From assembly GCA_046594445.1 (NCBI GenBank), contig JBKJSM010000023.1, positions 1 to 30,236 on the forward strand: a stretch of DNA of 30,236 nt, written 5' to 3'. A model generated the notes under the pieces. That model searched no databases and was not told the DNA's origin. It saw only the letters and a program-made list of their open reading frames with translations. Each line of letters begins with the position of its first letter. The first letter of the stretch is position 1. The position numbers and the translations under genes are program-made. The DNA is from Gaiellasilicea sp046594445 (GTDB taxonomy: Bacteria; Actinomycetota; Thermoleophilia; Gaiellales; Gaiellaceae). This document shows, piece by piece, positions 14,395 to 23,420 of this stretch.

Positions 14395-15124
14395 GGGGGG
14401 CGCACCGGGCGGGCCGATCCTCGAGCTCGAGGACGTTCACACCTACTACGGCTCGATTCACGCGCTGAAGGGGATCTCGCTGACCGTCAACGAGGGCGAG
14501 GTGGTGACGCTGATCGGCGCGAACGGCGCCGGCAAGTCGACGACTCTCCGCTCGATCAACGGGCTCAATCACCCTCGCCGCGGCAAGATCACGTTCCGCG
14601 GCCGCGACATCACGAACGCCGCCCCGCACGGGATCGTCAAGGACGGGATCGCCCAGTCCCCCGAGGGCCGCCGCCTCTTCCCGCGCATGTCCGTGGTCGA
14701 GAACCTCGAGATGGGCGCCTTCCAGCGCGAGGACCGAGGCAACCTGAAGGAGGACATGGATCGGGTCTTCGACCTCTTCCCGCGCCTGGCCGAGCGGAAG
14801 CAGCAGAAGGCGGGGACGATGTCGGGCGGCGAGCAGCAGATGTGCGCGATCGGACGAGCGCTGATGGCGAGGCCCAAGCTTCTGTTGCTCGACGAGCCCT
14901 CGATGGGGCTCGCGCCGATCTTCGTCGAGAAGATCTTCGAGATCATCGCGGAGATCAACGCCCAGGGAACGCCGATCCTCCTCGTCGAGCAGAACGCGCT
15001 GATGGCGCTCGACGCGGCGAGCCGCGGGTACGTGATGGAGACCGGCAAGATCGCGCTCCAGGGGCCGGCGAACGAGCTGCGCGCCAACGAGCAAGTGCGC
15101 AAGGCCTACCTCGGCGTCGAGTAG
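14387..15124 (+). CDS. livF: Branched-chain amino acid ABC transporter ATP-binding protein LivF
   Basis: 245 residues. Walker A is GANGAGKSTT (about 44-53), the signature motif is MSGGEQQMCAIGRALM, Walker B is LLLLDEPSMGLAP, and the H-loop region is LLVEQNALMALDAASRGYVMETG. LVEQN in place of LVTHD is characteristic of LivF. An N-terminal extension of about 10 Gly-rich residues precedes the domain. It is the last gene of the transporter operon and ends 2 nt from the convergent LarA-like gene, with no terminator visible in between. Confidence 0.94.
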   Translation: MSEGGAPGGPILELEDVHTYYGSIHALKGISLTVNEGEVVTLIGANGAGKSTTLRSINGLNHPRRGKITFRGRDITNAAPHGIVKDGIAQSPEGRRLFPRMSVVENLEMGAFQREDRGNLKEDMDRVFDLFPRLAERKQQKAGTMSGGEQQMCAIGRALMARPKLLLLDEPSMGLAPIFVEKIFEIIAEINAQGTPILLVEQNALMALDAASRGYVMETGKIALQGPANELRANEQVRKAYLGVE

Positions 15125-15126
15125 CC

Positions 15127-16623
15127 CTACGCGCCCACCTCAAGGGGAAAGTAGGGCGGGCCGAGCAGCAGGCCGATGCGCGCGTGGCCGCCCGCGCGGC
15201 CGTGCGCCATCTCGACTGCGCTCGAGACGCCGTGCGTCGGAACGAAGCCCAGCGCCCGCGCAGCCTGATGGTCGCGTGAGCCGGCGACGAGGACCGCACC
15301 GAGCCGGTCGAGCGCCGGGCGGCAGCTCGCCCAGTCCGCGTAGGGCAGGAGCGGATGGCAGGCGCGGCGGCTGCGATAGGCCGCGAGGGAGCGCTCGTCC
15401 GTGGTCGCGGCTTGCTCCGCCGCCGTGACCTCCGCGTCGGTGCGGCCCTCGCGCAGCGCATGGAAGAGGGCGCGGTACGGATCCTGGGTGCCGTGTGCGA
15501 AGTGTCGCGAGAGCCGGTGCAGGATGATCGCCGTGCCGCCCTCCGCCACCGGGGAGCTGTTGCGCCAGAGGCGGAGCGCCAGGCCGAGCGCGACGGTGGC
15601 GACGGTGATCGGGTTCAGGCGCTCCCTCGGCGCGTGCTGGTGCTTCCACGGCATCCCGATCACGATCGCGTCGAGCGGCTGCTCGAGCCGCGTCGAGCGC
15701 CGCGCGATCCCGCGCAGCAGGGCTTCGGCGTGCGCGACGGAGGGTGGCCCGGCGAACGCCGCGACCGCGGTCACCTCGCGCGGGAGATCCTGGAGGATCC
15801 GCCGGCGGACGACCGACGGCAGGATCGAGAAGCGACGGAGCGGCGAGGACGCGAGTTGCTCGAGCGACTCGGCCTCGTACGGATAGCCGCGGAAGCGGCC
15901 GAGCAGCCGGGGAGGATTGAGCATCAGCGAGGCCCCGATCACCGGTACACGGGCGGCGAGAGCCCGCTCGAGCGCGAGCCCGAGCTGCCAGCCGCCGGCG
16001 CCTGCGGTCTCGAGCAGGGAGTAGGCGGAGACCGCGCGAAGGGTCGCGGCACCGGTGGCGCCGAGCAGCGCTCCGGGGCCGCCGTGCAGGACCGTCTCCG
16101 CCGCACTGACGCAGACGACGAGATCGGTCTCGACGAGCAGCCTGTTGACGCGCAGCGGCGTCCGGCCGGCGTCACCGAGATGGACGAGGTCGGGTGCCTC
16201 GGCGTCGTGCACCTCGACCTGGCCGCGGAAGCGCCGCGCGATCGCCGGCGCGACGAGCGCCTCGAGCTCGCGCTGCCCCGCCCGCCGGTTGAGCCCGCCG
16301 GCGACGAGGATCGTCTGCTGCTGCGAGGGCACTCCGAGTCGCTCGAGCTCGGCGAGCGTCGCGGCGAGCGCCTCTCGGCGCGGATCGCCCGGCGCGCCGG
16401 GTAGCGGCAACTCGGGCGCCTCGACCAGGATCGTCGCCTTGCCGCCGCGCGTCGCAAGCGCCTCGAGCGGCGAGCCCGAGAGCGGGAAGCGGAGCGCGTC
16501 GTGCACCGCTGCGCCCACGTCGGCGATCGCCTCGGATGGGGGCGGCGGACGCAGGACGACCGCGTCGTCGGGGATGCTGACGACCGCAATGCGGGAGCCC
16601 GAGAGGATCGGGATCCTCGGCAT
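15127..16623 (-). CDS. LarA-like (lactate racemase N-domain) protein lacking recognisable catalytic residues
   Basis: 498 residues, longer than typical LarA (about 420). Residues about 35-190 follow the Lar_N domain: LSGSPLEALATRGGKATILVE, TILVAGGLNRRAGQRELEALV, VEVHDAEAPDLVHLGDAGRTPLRVNRLLVETDLVV, then AETVLHGGPGALLGATG. Where nickel-pincer LarA has THRP this protein has LNRR. Where LarA has H..AGYSGGAK, with the cofactor-binding Lys, it has HGGPGALLGA with no Lys. Racemase activity is therefore unlikely, and no larB/C/E cofactor genes are nearby. The C-terminal half (MPWKHQHAPRERLNPITVATVALGLALRLWRN and on) resembles the second LarA lobe in outline only. Possibly another isomerase or a binding protein. 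It is divergent from polA across only 39 nt. Confidence 0.7.
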   Translation of the reverse strand: MPRIPILSGSRIAVVSIPDDAVVLRPPPPSEAIADVGAAVHDALRFPLSGSPLEALATRGGKATILVEAPELPLPGAPGDPRREALAATLAELERLGVPSQQQTILVAGGLNRRAGQRELEALVAPAIARRFRGQVEVHDAEAPDLVHLGDAGRTPLRVNRLLVETDLVVCVSAAETVLHGGPGALLGATGAATLRAVSAYSLLETAGAGGWQLGLALERALAARVPVIGASLMLNPPRLLGRFRGYPYEAESLEQLASSPLRRFSILPSVVRRRILQDLPREVTAVAAFAGPPSVAHAEALLRGIARRSTRLEQPLDAIVIGMPWKHQHAPRERLNPITVATVALGLALRLWRNSSPVAEGGTAIILHRLSRHFAHGTQDPYRALFHALREGRTDAEVTAAEQAATTDERSLAAYRSRRACHPLLPYADWASCRPALDRLGAVLVAGSRDHQAARALGFVPTHGVSSAVEMAHGRAGGHARIGLLLGPPYFPLEVGA

Positions 16624-16631
16624 GACGGCCG

Positions 16632-16637
16632 ACGATA
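16632..16637 (-). promoter_or_regulatory. Possible -10 box of the LarA-like gene
   Basis: Reads TATCGT on the minus strand, 8 nt before the ATG. It shares the 39-nt gap with the polA -10 box on the other strand. Confidence 0.35.
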
Positions 16638-16649
16638 CCTACGGCTCCG

Positions 16650-16655
16650 TAGACT
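16650..16655 (+). promoter_or_regulatory. -10 box of polA (leaderless start)
   Basis: TAGACT, the same hexamer as upstream of the phosphofructokinase gene, ends 7 nt before ATG 16663. There is no ribosome binding site. Confidence 0.5.
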
Positions 16656-16662
16656 CGACCCG

Positions 16663-19254
16663 ATGTCGCCCAAGACCCTCACGGGCCAGGAGCTCGACGT
16701 CGACGACGCACCCGCGCGCGACTCCGAGCTCTTCCTCGTCGACGGCAACAATCTCGCCTACCGAGCGTTCTTCGCGCTGCCGGAGGAGCTCGCGACGAGC
16801 GACGGCTTCCCGACGAACGCTCTGCTCGGCTTCGCGAACATGCTCTTCAAGCTCCTCTCCGACTACAAGCCCAAGGGCGTCGCGGTCGCCTGGGACTCCA
16901 GACCGACGCACCGCGCGGCGGTCGCGGAGGCCGGCGACGTCGTCTACAAGGAAGGCCGCAAGCCGATGCCGGACCTGCTGCGGGAGCAGTTCCCGCACTT
17001 CCGGCCGATCGTCGAGGCTTTTGGCTACCGCAATCTCGAGTTCGAGGGCTGGGAGGCGGACGACGTGATCGCCACGCTCGCGACGCGCGCCGACGAGGCG
17101 GGAGTGAAGACCACCGTCGTCTCGACCGACCGGGACGCATTCCAGCTCTGCTCGCCGAACATCGCGCTGATGATGACCCCGCGCGGCGTCGCCGACGTCA
17201 ACGTCTACACACCGGAACGGGTCGAGCTCCGCTACGGCGTTCGCCCCGACCAGGTGCCCGACTTCATCGGCCTCAAGGGAGACAGCTCCGACAACATCCC
17301 GGGCGTCCCGGGGATCGGGGACAAGACGGCCGGCCAGCTGATCGCGCAGTACGGATCGCTGGAGGAGGTGATCGCGCACGCGGACGAGCTCTCGCCGGCG
17401 CGGCGGAAGAACATCACCGAGTTTGCCGACCAGGCGCGGATGTCGAAGGAGCTGGCGACGATGCGCCGCGACCTCGAGATCGACTTCGATCCGGCGCAGA
17501 TCGTCCTCGAGCCGCCAGACCGCTCCCAGCTGCGCGAGATGTTCAGGCGCTTCGAGTTCCGCGGCCTCCTGAACCGGATCGACGACCTGGAGGACGCGCT
17601 GCCCTCGGCGACGCCGATTCCCGTCGCGGGGACCGAAGTGCCCTGGCGGGAGGCCGAGCTGCCGCAGGCGCGCGGCCGTGTCGGGCTCGCGATCGCCGGT
17701 GGCCGGTTCGCGCTCGCCGCGGAGGACGGCGTCACCGTCGGGAACTGGGACGAGAGCCTGATCCCGCGCCTGCGCGATGCGCAGCTCGTCGCACACGACT
17801 TCAAGGCGCTGCCGCGGATGACGATGCGGCCCGCCGACGACACGATGATCGAGGCCTACCTGATCGAGCCGGGACGCTCCGAGTATCTGATCGACCATCT
17901 CTCGGCCGAGTACGGGCTGGACGTGATCCCGGAACCGGCCGCGGAGGAGGAGACCGCGGCGCTGATCCGCCGGGCCGAGGCGCCGAGGCGGCTCGCCGGT
18001 CCAATGCGCGAGCGCGTCGCCGAGCGCGGCTCCGAGCGCCTCTACGACGAGATCGAGCTGCCGCTGACCGCCGTGCTCGCCGCGATGGAGGACGCAGGGA
18101 TCAAGATCGACACCTACCGGATGGGCGAGATCACGGCGCGGCTCGCCGACCGGGTCGAGGAGCTGGAGGCGAAGGCGTACGCCCTCGCGGGCGAAGAGTT
18201 CATGATCGGCTCGACCCAGCAGGTGGCGCGGGTTTTGTTCGAGCAGCTCCAGCTGACGCCGGGCCGCAAGGGCAAGACCGGCTACTCGACCGACACGCGC
18301 GTGCTCCGCGCGATCCGCGGCGACCATGAGATCGTCGAGGTGATCGAGGAATGGCGCGAGCTCTCGAAGCTCGTCAACACCTACTTGCGCCCGCTACCGC
18401 TGCTCCTTTCCGAGGCCGACGGGCGCCTGCACACGACCTTCAACCAGACGGCCGCCTCGACCGGCCGCCTCTCGACGACCAACCCGAACCTGCAGGCGAT
18501 CCCGATTCGCACCGAGCTCGGCCGTGAGATTCGCTCCGCCTTCGTTGCGGAGCAGGGCCACCGCCTGATCTCGGCCGACTACAGCCAGGTCGAGCTGCGC
18601 ATCCTCGCTCACGTCTCGGGCGAGCCGCGGCTGCGCGAGGCGTTCGCGCGCAACGAGGACATCCACACGGCGACCGCCGCGGAGGTGCTCGGCAAGGATC
18701 CGGCGACGTTGACGAAGGACGAGCGCAACGTCGCCAAGATGGTCAACTTCGGGATCATCTACGGGATCTCGGCGTTCGGCCTCTCGGAGAACCTGGAGAT
18801 CCCGCGCGAGCAGGCGCAGGAGTACATCGACACCTACCTCGCGCGCTTCCCGCACGTGCAGGACTTCATCCAGCGCACGATCGAGCAGGCGGAGCGGGAC
18901 GGCTACGTGACGACTTTGCTCGGCCGCCGCCGGCCGGTGCCCGAGATCCGCGCCCGCAACCGGCAGACGCACGCGCTCGGCGAGCGGCTTGCGGTCAACT
19001 CGGTCATGCAGGGAACGGCCGCGGACGTGATCAAGGTTGCGATGATCCGAATCCACGACAGGCTGCATGAGGAGGGGAGAGGCGCGCGCCTCGTCCTCCA
19101 AGTCCACGATGAGCTGCTGCTCGAGGCCCCGGAGACGGAGACGAGCGCGATCAAGGAGCTCGTGCGCGAGGAGATGTGCAACGCCTACCCGCTCGACCCG
19201 CCGCTCGCCGTCGACGTCGGCGCGGGCGACGATTGGAACCAAGCCAAGTCGTAA
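16663..19254 (+). CDS. polA: DNA polymerase I
   Basis: 863 residues from ATG 16663; upstream in-frame codons belong to the divergent gene region. The N-terminal 5'-nuclease domain (about 20-300) has LFLVDGNNLAYRAFFALP, EADDVIATLA, STDRDAFQL and GLKGDSSDNIPGVPGIGDKTA. The middle domain (about 315-480) keeps the fold, but the first exonuclease motif, normally D-x-E, reads VGLAIAGG. The 3'-5' proofreading site therefore looks lost, as in Taq and mycobacterial Pol I. The polymerase domain has motif A (SADYSQVELRILAHVSG, about 637), motif B (RNVAKMVNFGIIYGIS, about 690) and motif C (LQVHDELLLE, about 815). It acts in Okazaki-fragment maturation and repair synthesis. Residue F in motif B (NFG) predicts discrimination against dideoxynucleotides. 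Confidence 0.97.
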   Translation: MSPKTLTGQELDVDDAPARDSELFLVDGNNLAYRAFFALPEELATSDGFPTNALLGFANMLFKLLSDYKPKGVAVAWDSRPTHRAAVAEAGDVVYKEGRKPMPDLLREQFPHFRPIVEAFGYRNLEFEGWEADDVIATLATRADEAGVKTTVVSTDRDAFQLCSPNIALMMTPRGVADVNVYTPERVELRYGVRPDQVPDFIGLKGDSSDNIPGVPGIGDKTAGQLIAQYGSLEEVIAHADELSPARRKNITEFADQARMSKELATMRRDLEIDFDPAQIVLEPPDRSQLREMFRRFEFRGLLNRIDDLEDALPSATPIPVAGTEVPWREAELPQARGRVGLAIAGGRFALAAEDGVTVGNWDESLIPRLRDAQLVAHDFKALPRMTMRPADDTMIEAYLIEPGRSEYLIDHLSAEYGLDVIPEPAAEEETAALIRRAEAPRRLAGPMRERVAERGSERLYDEIELPLTAVLAAMEDAGIKIDTYRMGEITARLADRVEELEAKAYALAGEEFMIGSTQQVARVLFEQLQLTPGRKGKTGYSTDTRVLRAIRGDHEIVEVIEEWRELSKLVNTYLRPLPLLLSEADGRLHTTFNQTAASTGRLSTTNPNLQAIPIRTELGREIRSAFVAEQGHRLISADYSQVELRILAHVSGEPRLREAFARNEDIHTATAAEVLGKDPATLTKDERNVAKMVNFGIIYGISAFGLSENLEIPREQAQEYIDTYLARFPHVQDFIQRTIEQAERDGYVTTLLGRRRPVPEIRARNRQTHALGERLAVNSVMQGTAADVIKVAMIRIHDRLHEEGRGARLVLQVHDELLLEAPETETSAIKELVREEMCNAYPLDPPLAVDVGAGDDWNQAKS

Positions 19255-19375
19255 CGCAGAAATCCGTAAATTGCGGATAAATCTCTTTCCAGCGGACTCT
19301 GAAGCAGGTTAGGATCGGCGCGGACGTAGGGCAGCACAGCGCGTCCGGGATCGGGTCAAATTGAGAGGGGAGAGA
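19255..19375 (+). other. Gap between polA and the secreted nuclease gene
   Basis: The first half is AT-rich for this genome and includes ATCCG-TAAATTG-CGGAT (a 5-bp stem) followed by AAATCTCTTT, a possible weak polA terminator. TAGGAT near 19310 could be a -10 for the next gene, with TTTCCA 18 nt upstream as a poor -35. AGAGGGGAGAG just before 19376 is a ribosome binding site. Confidence 0.4.
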
Positions 19376-22300
19376 ATGAAGCCTTACCACTGGTTCGCGC
19401 TCGCGTGCGCGATTCTCGTCACGACCGTGCCGACGGCCGCGGCGACGCACACGGCGGTCACGCCGCTCGGCACCGTCCAGGGCTCGGTCGCCGATTGGCA
19501 GAACGGCCTCACGCACCGCTCGCCGTTCGCGCCAGGGTCGGGAACCGGTGCGGGCACGACGACCGTGACGGTGCAGGGCGTCGTCACCGAGCTCGTCCGC
19601 CAGAAGTCCGGCACGTCCACGAACCGCGGCTTCTTCCTCCAGAACCTGCCCGCGATGGCTGACGCCGACCCGAACACCTCGGACGGCATCTTCGTCTTCA
19701 TGGGCTCGAGCGGGACGATCCCGCGCGACCCGACCGGCAGCTACATACCGGCGGTCGGCGACGAGATCCAGCTCAGCGGCCGCGTCAGCGAGCTCTTCAG
19801 CCTGACGCAACTCTCCTCCGGCCTCCGCGTGCATGCGGTCATCGGCAGCGGTCGCACCATCTCCCCCTTCGTGGCGTCGCCGCCCGACCACCTCCCCGAC
19901 GCAAACCGCTACTGGGAGAGGCGTGAAGGCATGCAGGCCCAGGTGCCGGCCGGCAGCGTCGTCACCGGCAAGCGGGACGTCTTCGCGAGCACCGCCGACG
20001 GCGAGCTCTGGGTCGTCCGCGGCGACCACCCGGTCGCGCAGCGGACGGACGAGCTCACCCGGCGCGTCTTCCGCGACGCGCACCCGCTCGACAACAATCC
20101 CTCGACGCTGTTCGACGACGGCAACGGTTATCGGATCATCCTCGGCAGCCAGGGCCTCAAGGCGACGACCGGAGACGTCAACACGCTGATCGCGCCGGCG
20201 CGCACCTTCGACACCGTCACCAACTCGCCGCAGGGCGGCGTCTACTTCTCCTTCTCGAAGTACCAGATCATGGTCAGCCAGCAGCCGGAGCTGTCGCCCG
20301 GCAAGGATCCCTCGACCAACGACCCGCCGCAGGCGTTCGACCGCTCGAGCTCCTGGTCCGCGTCGGCTTTCAACGTCGAGAACCTCTACGACTTCCGAGA
20401 CGACCCCAACGACGGGTGCGACTTCACCGGAAACTCCGGGTGCCCGGGGGTGAATCCGCCCTTCGACTACGTCCCGGCGAACAACGCCGAATACCAGGAG
20501 CGGCTCGGCCACATCGCGTACCAGATCGTGGTCGACCTGCACGCTCCAGACGTCATACTCGTCCAGGAGGCGGAGGACCAGGACATCTGCACCGTCGCCT
20601 CTGGCGCGCTCGCCTGCGCCACGGCGAACAATGCCGACGGCAAGCCGGACACGCTGCAGGAGCTCACGCTCCGGATCGCGGCGACCGGCGGCCCGTCCTA
20701 CGACGCCGTCTACGACCGCGACGGCGCGGATGACCGCGGCATCGTCTCCGCGTTCCTGTACCGGACCGATCGCGTCGAGCTGCTGCCCGCCGCGGCCGGC
20801 GATCCGGTGCTCGGCTCCTCGCCTGCCGTCGTCTACGACGGCACGCCACTCGCGTACAACACGCAGGTCCAGAACCCGAAGGCGCTCAACGCCGATCTCC
20901 CCGATCGCGTCGACCTGTCGACCGGCTTCGACGGCACGAACGTGTTCACGCGGGCGCCGCAGGTGGGCCTGTTCCGGATCTGGCAGGACGCCGTCGGGAG
21001 CGGAAAGTCGATCGAGGCGTACCTGCTGTCGAACCACTTCTCGAGCACGCCCGACGCGCGCGTCGGACAGCGGCGCGAGCAGGCTCTCTACGACGCACGG
21101 ATCGTCGACGCGGTGAGCGACGCGCACGTCCTCGTCGGCGGCGACCTGAACGTCTATCCGCGTCCTGACGATCCGTTCACGGCCCCCGCAGTGGCCAGCG
21201 ATCAGCTGGGGCCGCTGTACGAGCAAGGCCTGACGAACCTCTACGACGCGGAGCTCGCCACGCCGGCGTCCGCGTACGGCTACGTCTTCCAGGGCCAAGC
21301 GCAGACGCTCGACCAGATGTTCGTCACCGGCGGCTTGAGGGCCCGGGTCGAGCAGGTTCGAGTCGCCCATATCAACGCCGACTGGCCGGCCGACTACTCG
21401 GGCGACGGGCCGCGGGGCGTCAGCGACCACGACCCGAGACTCGCACGCTTCGGCTTCACCGCGGGCGGGCCGGGCGCCGAGTTCGCGGACTCGCTGAGGC
21501 GGCCGAAGGGCTCGACGCTGATCCAGCTCGTCACCATCTCCGACTGGCACGGCCAGCTCGAGCCTTCCGGAACCGCAGGCGGCGCCGCGTTCCTCAAGCG
21601 CTACATCGACTGGGCGCAGGCCGCCAACCCGAACACGCTCGTGTTCATGGCCGGCGACTCGTACGGCGCCTCGCCGCCAATCTCCAGCTTCTTCGAGGAA
21701 GAGACGGCCGTCCAGGCGATGAACATGATGGGCGTGGACGCCGACACGCTCGGCAACCACAACTTCGACCGCGGCGTTGCCCATCTCCAGCGGATGGTCA
21801 ATCTGGCGGAGTTCCCGTTCCTCTCGGCGAACCTCGAGAACCTGGAGGAGAACGTGACCGGCGTCGCCCCGATGCAGTTCTTCGGGCTCGGCGGGATCAA
21901 GGTCGCCGTGATCGGGATCACGAACGAGGAGGCTCCGACCCTCGTCTCGCCGGGCGGATTCGGCACGATCCAGATCACCGACTCCGTCGCGGCGGCGAAC
22001 ACCGCGGCGACGAAGGCGCGCCAGGCCGGCGCGGATGTCGTCGTCGTCCTGACGCACAAGGGCATCCGCGGCTTCAACGCGGCCGGGAGAGGCGTAGGCG
22101 AGCTGGTCGACTTCGCCAACACCGTCGACCCGGACCTGATCGACGTCGTCGTGGGCGACCACACGAACCTCGCCTACTCGGCCGTGCACCAGGGGAAGAT
22201 CCTCGTCGTCGAGAACCTGAGCAAGGGCGTGCAGTTCGCACGGATCCAGCTCGCCGTCGACAAGAAGGACGGGATCGTCGCGAGCCAGGTGACGCAGCAC

Positions 22301-23128
22301 ACGGCGTCGACCGTGGGCGTGTCTCCGGATCCCGCGATCAAGGCGTTCATCGACGACCTCAAGGCGCAGATCGCACCGGTCCTCGGGACGGTGGTCGGCG
22401 AGTCGAGCGTCATCATCCCGCACAGCGACGCGTGCCTGACGACGGGCGGCAACACGGATCCGAGCCTCGACGGCCGCCGCTGCGAGTCGAAGGTCGGGAA
22501 CACCGTCGCGGATGCGCTCAGGGCGACGTACGGCACAGACTTCGCGCTGACGAACTCCGGCGGCCTGCGGGCCGCGCTCACCTGCCCGCTCGCCGGGGCA
22601 AGCGCGTTCTGCCCGACCGGCGGCTCCACACCGCCGTATCCGATCACGCGAGGTTCGGTCCTTACCGTCCTACCCTTCGGCAACTTCTCCGTGACGGTGT
22701 CGCTGTCAGGAGCCGAGCTGAAGTCGATGCTCGAGAACGGGGTCTCGCAGGTACCGAGCCGCGACGGTCGCTATCCGCAGGTCTCGGGCCTCTGCTTCAC
22801 GTTCAACGTCCAGGCCACCGCGGGCAGCCGCGTCCTCAGTGCTGTGCGGCAGGCGGCCGACGGAAGCTGCACCGGCGCGCCCGTCAACCTGACGGCCGCG
22901 TCGACTTACATGCTCGCGACGAACGACTTCACGGCGAGCGGCGGTGACAGCTACCCGAACTTCACCGGCCGCTTCACCTCGCTCGGCGTGACGCTCGACA
23001 CGGACGTCGCGGGCTACGTGACGGCGAATTCGCCGCTCTCCCCGTCGATCCAGGGCCGCAGCACCTGCACCGACTCCAACCTGTTGGCGGCGCCTGCCTG
23101 TCCCGCGATCAACCCGCTGGCGCCTTAG
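19376..23128 (+). CDS. Secreted multidomain nuclease / 5'-nucleotidase (ExeM/NucH + UshA type)
   Basis: 1250 residues from ATG 19376 (GGGGAG 5 nt upstream), with an N-terminal signal peptide ending near TAAATHT. Residues about 40-300 include an OB-fold-like region (VTVQGVVTEL, NRGFFLQ, GDEIQLSGRVSE). An endonuclease/exonuclease/phosphatase domain spans about 322-690, with AFNVENLYD, VQEAED, LLSNHFSS, VGGDLNVYP and GVSDHDPRLARF. A calcineurin-like phosphatase begins about 715 (TISDWHGQLE, FMAGDSYG, GNHNFDRG, VVLTHKGI, VVGDHTN). The 5'-nucleotidase C-terminal domain spans about 1004-1215 (ESKVGNTVADALRATYG, NSGGLRA). Together they could cut extracellular DNA to nucleotides and remove phosphate, a scavenging role (inference). 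Asn in GNHN replaces the usual Glu of GNHE. It ends before an unanchored tail; no sortase or SLH motif is seen. Confidence 0.9.
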   Translation: MKPYHWFALACAILVTTVPTAAATHTAVTPLGTVQGSVADWQNGLTHRSPFAPGSGTGAGTTTVTVQGVVTELVRQKSGTSTNRGFFLQNLPAMADADPNTSDGIFVFMGSSGTIPRDPTGSYIPAVGDEIQLSGRVSELFSLTQLSSGLRVHAVIGSGRTISPFVASPPDHLPDANRYWERREGMQAQVPAGSVVTGKRDVFASTADGELWVVRGDHPVAQRTDELTRRVFRDAHPLDNNPSTLFDDGNGYRIILGSQGLKATTGDVNTLIAPARTFDTVTNSPQGGVYFSFSKYQIMVSQQPELSPGKDPSTNDPPQAFDRSSSWSASAFNVENLYDFRDDPNDGCDFTGNSGCPGVNPPFDYVPANNAEYQERLGHIAYQIVVDLHAPDVILVQEAEDQDICTVASGALACATANNADGKPDTLQELTLRIAATGGPSYDAVYDRDGADDRGIVSAFLYRTDRVELLPAAAGDPVLGSSPAVVYDGTPLAYNTQVQNPKALNADLPDRVDLSTGFDGTNVFTRAPQVGLFRIWQDAVGSGKSIEAYLLSNHFSSTPDARVGQRREQALYDARIVDAVSDAHVLVGGDLNVYPRPDDPFTAPAVASDQLGPLYEQGLTNLYDAELATPASAYGYVFQGQAQTLDQMFVTGGLRARVEQVRVAHINADWPADYSGDGPRGVSDHDPRLARFGFTAGGPGAEFADSLRRPKGSTLIQLVTISDWHGQLEPSGTAGGAAFLKRYIDWAQAANPNTLVFMAGDSYGASPPISSFFEEETAVQAMNMMGVDADTLGNHNFDRGVAHLQRMVNLAEFPFLSANLENLEENVTGVAPMQFFGLGGIKVAVIGITNEEAPTLVSPGGFGTIQITDSVAAANTAATKARQAGADVVVVLTHKGIRGFNAAGRGVGELVDFANTVDPDLIDVVVGDHTNLAYSAVHQGKILVVENLSKGVQFARIQLAVDKKDGIVASQVTQHTASTVGVSPDPAIKAFIDDLKAQIAPVLGTVVGESSVIIPHSDACLTTGGNTDPSLDGRRCESKVGNTVADALRATYGTDFALTNSGGLRAALTCPLAGASAFCPTGGSTPPYPITRGSVLTVLPFGNFSVTVSLSGAELKSMLENGVSQVPSRDGRYPQVSGLCFTFNVQATAGSRVLSAVRQAADGSCTGAPVNLTAASTYMLATNDFTASGGDSYPNFTGRFTSLGVTLDTDVAGYVTANSPLSPSIQGRSTCTDSNLLAAPACPAINPLAP

Positions 23129-23143
23129 GCTGACGCTCGCTTC

Positions 23144-23183
23144 CGCTTTCGCCCTGACGGGTCGCAGCGTCAGGGCGAGAGCG
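23144..23183 (+). terminator. Terminator hairpin after the secreted nuclease gene
   Basis: CGCTTTCGCCCTGACG (23144-23159) pairs with CGTCAGGGCGAGAGCG (23168-23183) over 16 bp with a single G-T pair and an 8-nt loop. It starts 16 nt after the stop codon. There is no U-tract. Confidence 0.7.
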
Positions 23184-23402
23184 GCGGGCGCCGCAGCGCC
23201 GACGAGCACCGCTGCGACGACGATCCAGGCGGGGATGCCGTCGCCGCCGGTTGCCGAACCCGGGTGAGCGAGGAAGCCGACTATCGTGAAGGGCCCGATC
23301 TCGCCGCCGGCGGACGATCGGATCATGAAGCTCGGCTAGGCAGCCTCACGTCCGTTCGATCGGGCCACACCCGGCCTGAGGGAGAAACAGCGGCGACGTG
23401 GC

Positions 23403-23408
23403 TATACT
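23403..23408 (+). promoter_or_regulatory. -10 box of rpsA
   Basis: TATACT, 12 nt before ATG 23421, gives a leader of at most about 5 nt. Nothing resembling a ribosome binding site lies in between (CCGCGTCTCGTT). The -35 is poor. Confidence 0.6.
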
Positions 23409-23420
23409 CCGCGTCTCGTT

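Larger units (their letters stand above)
23129..23420. other. 292-nt intergenic region before rpsA
   Basis: It holds a strong terminator near its left end and the rpsA promoter at its right end. On the minus strand an open frame (23326 downward) encodes a membrane-span-like stretch (IPAWIVVAAVLVGAAAPAAL) but has no ribosome binding site and runs on for about 420 nt inside the nuclease gene. I consider it an unlikely gene or a remnant. Confidence 0.4.

Noticed and set aside
16501..16662. Longer polA start inside the LarA-like gene
   Set aside because: The added residues are Arg/Asp-rich shadow text. Pol I homologues begin near the LFLVDGNN block, and the -10 box fits ATG 16663.
19151..22423. 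1090-codon open frame antisense to the secreted nuclease gene
   Set aside because: Its product is Arg/Asp/Val-rich without domains and runs against a gene with clear motifs. It is expected from third-position GC bias. The same applies to the 922-codon minus-strand frame at 1663-4431.
22706..23326. Minus-strand 206-codon frame with a membrane-span-like segment
   Set aside because: No ribosome binding site, two thirds lies antisense within the nuclease gene, and the tail is Arg-rich shadow text. A remnant gene cannot be excluded.
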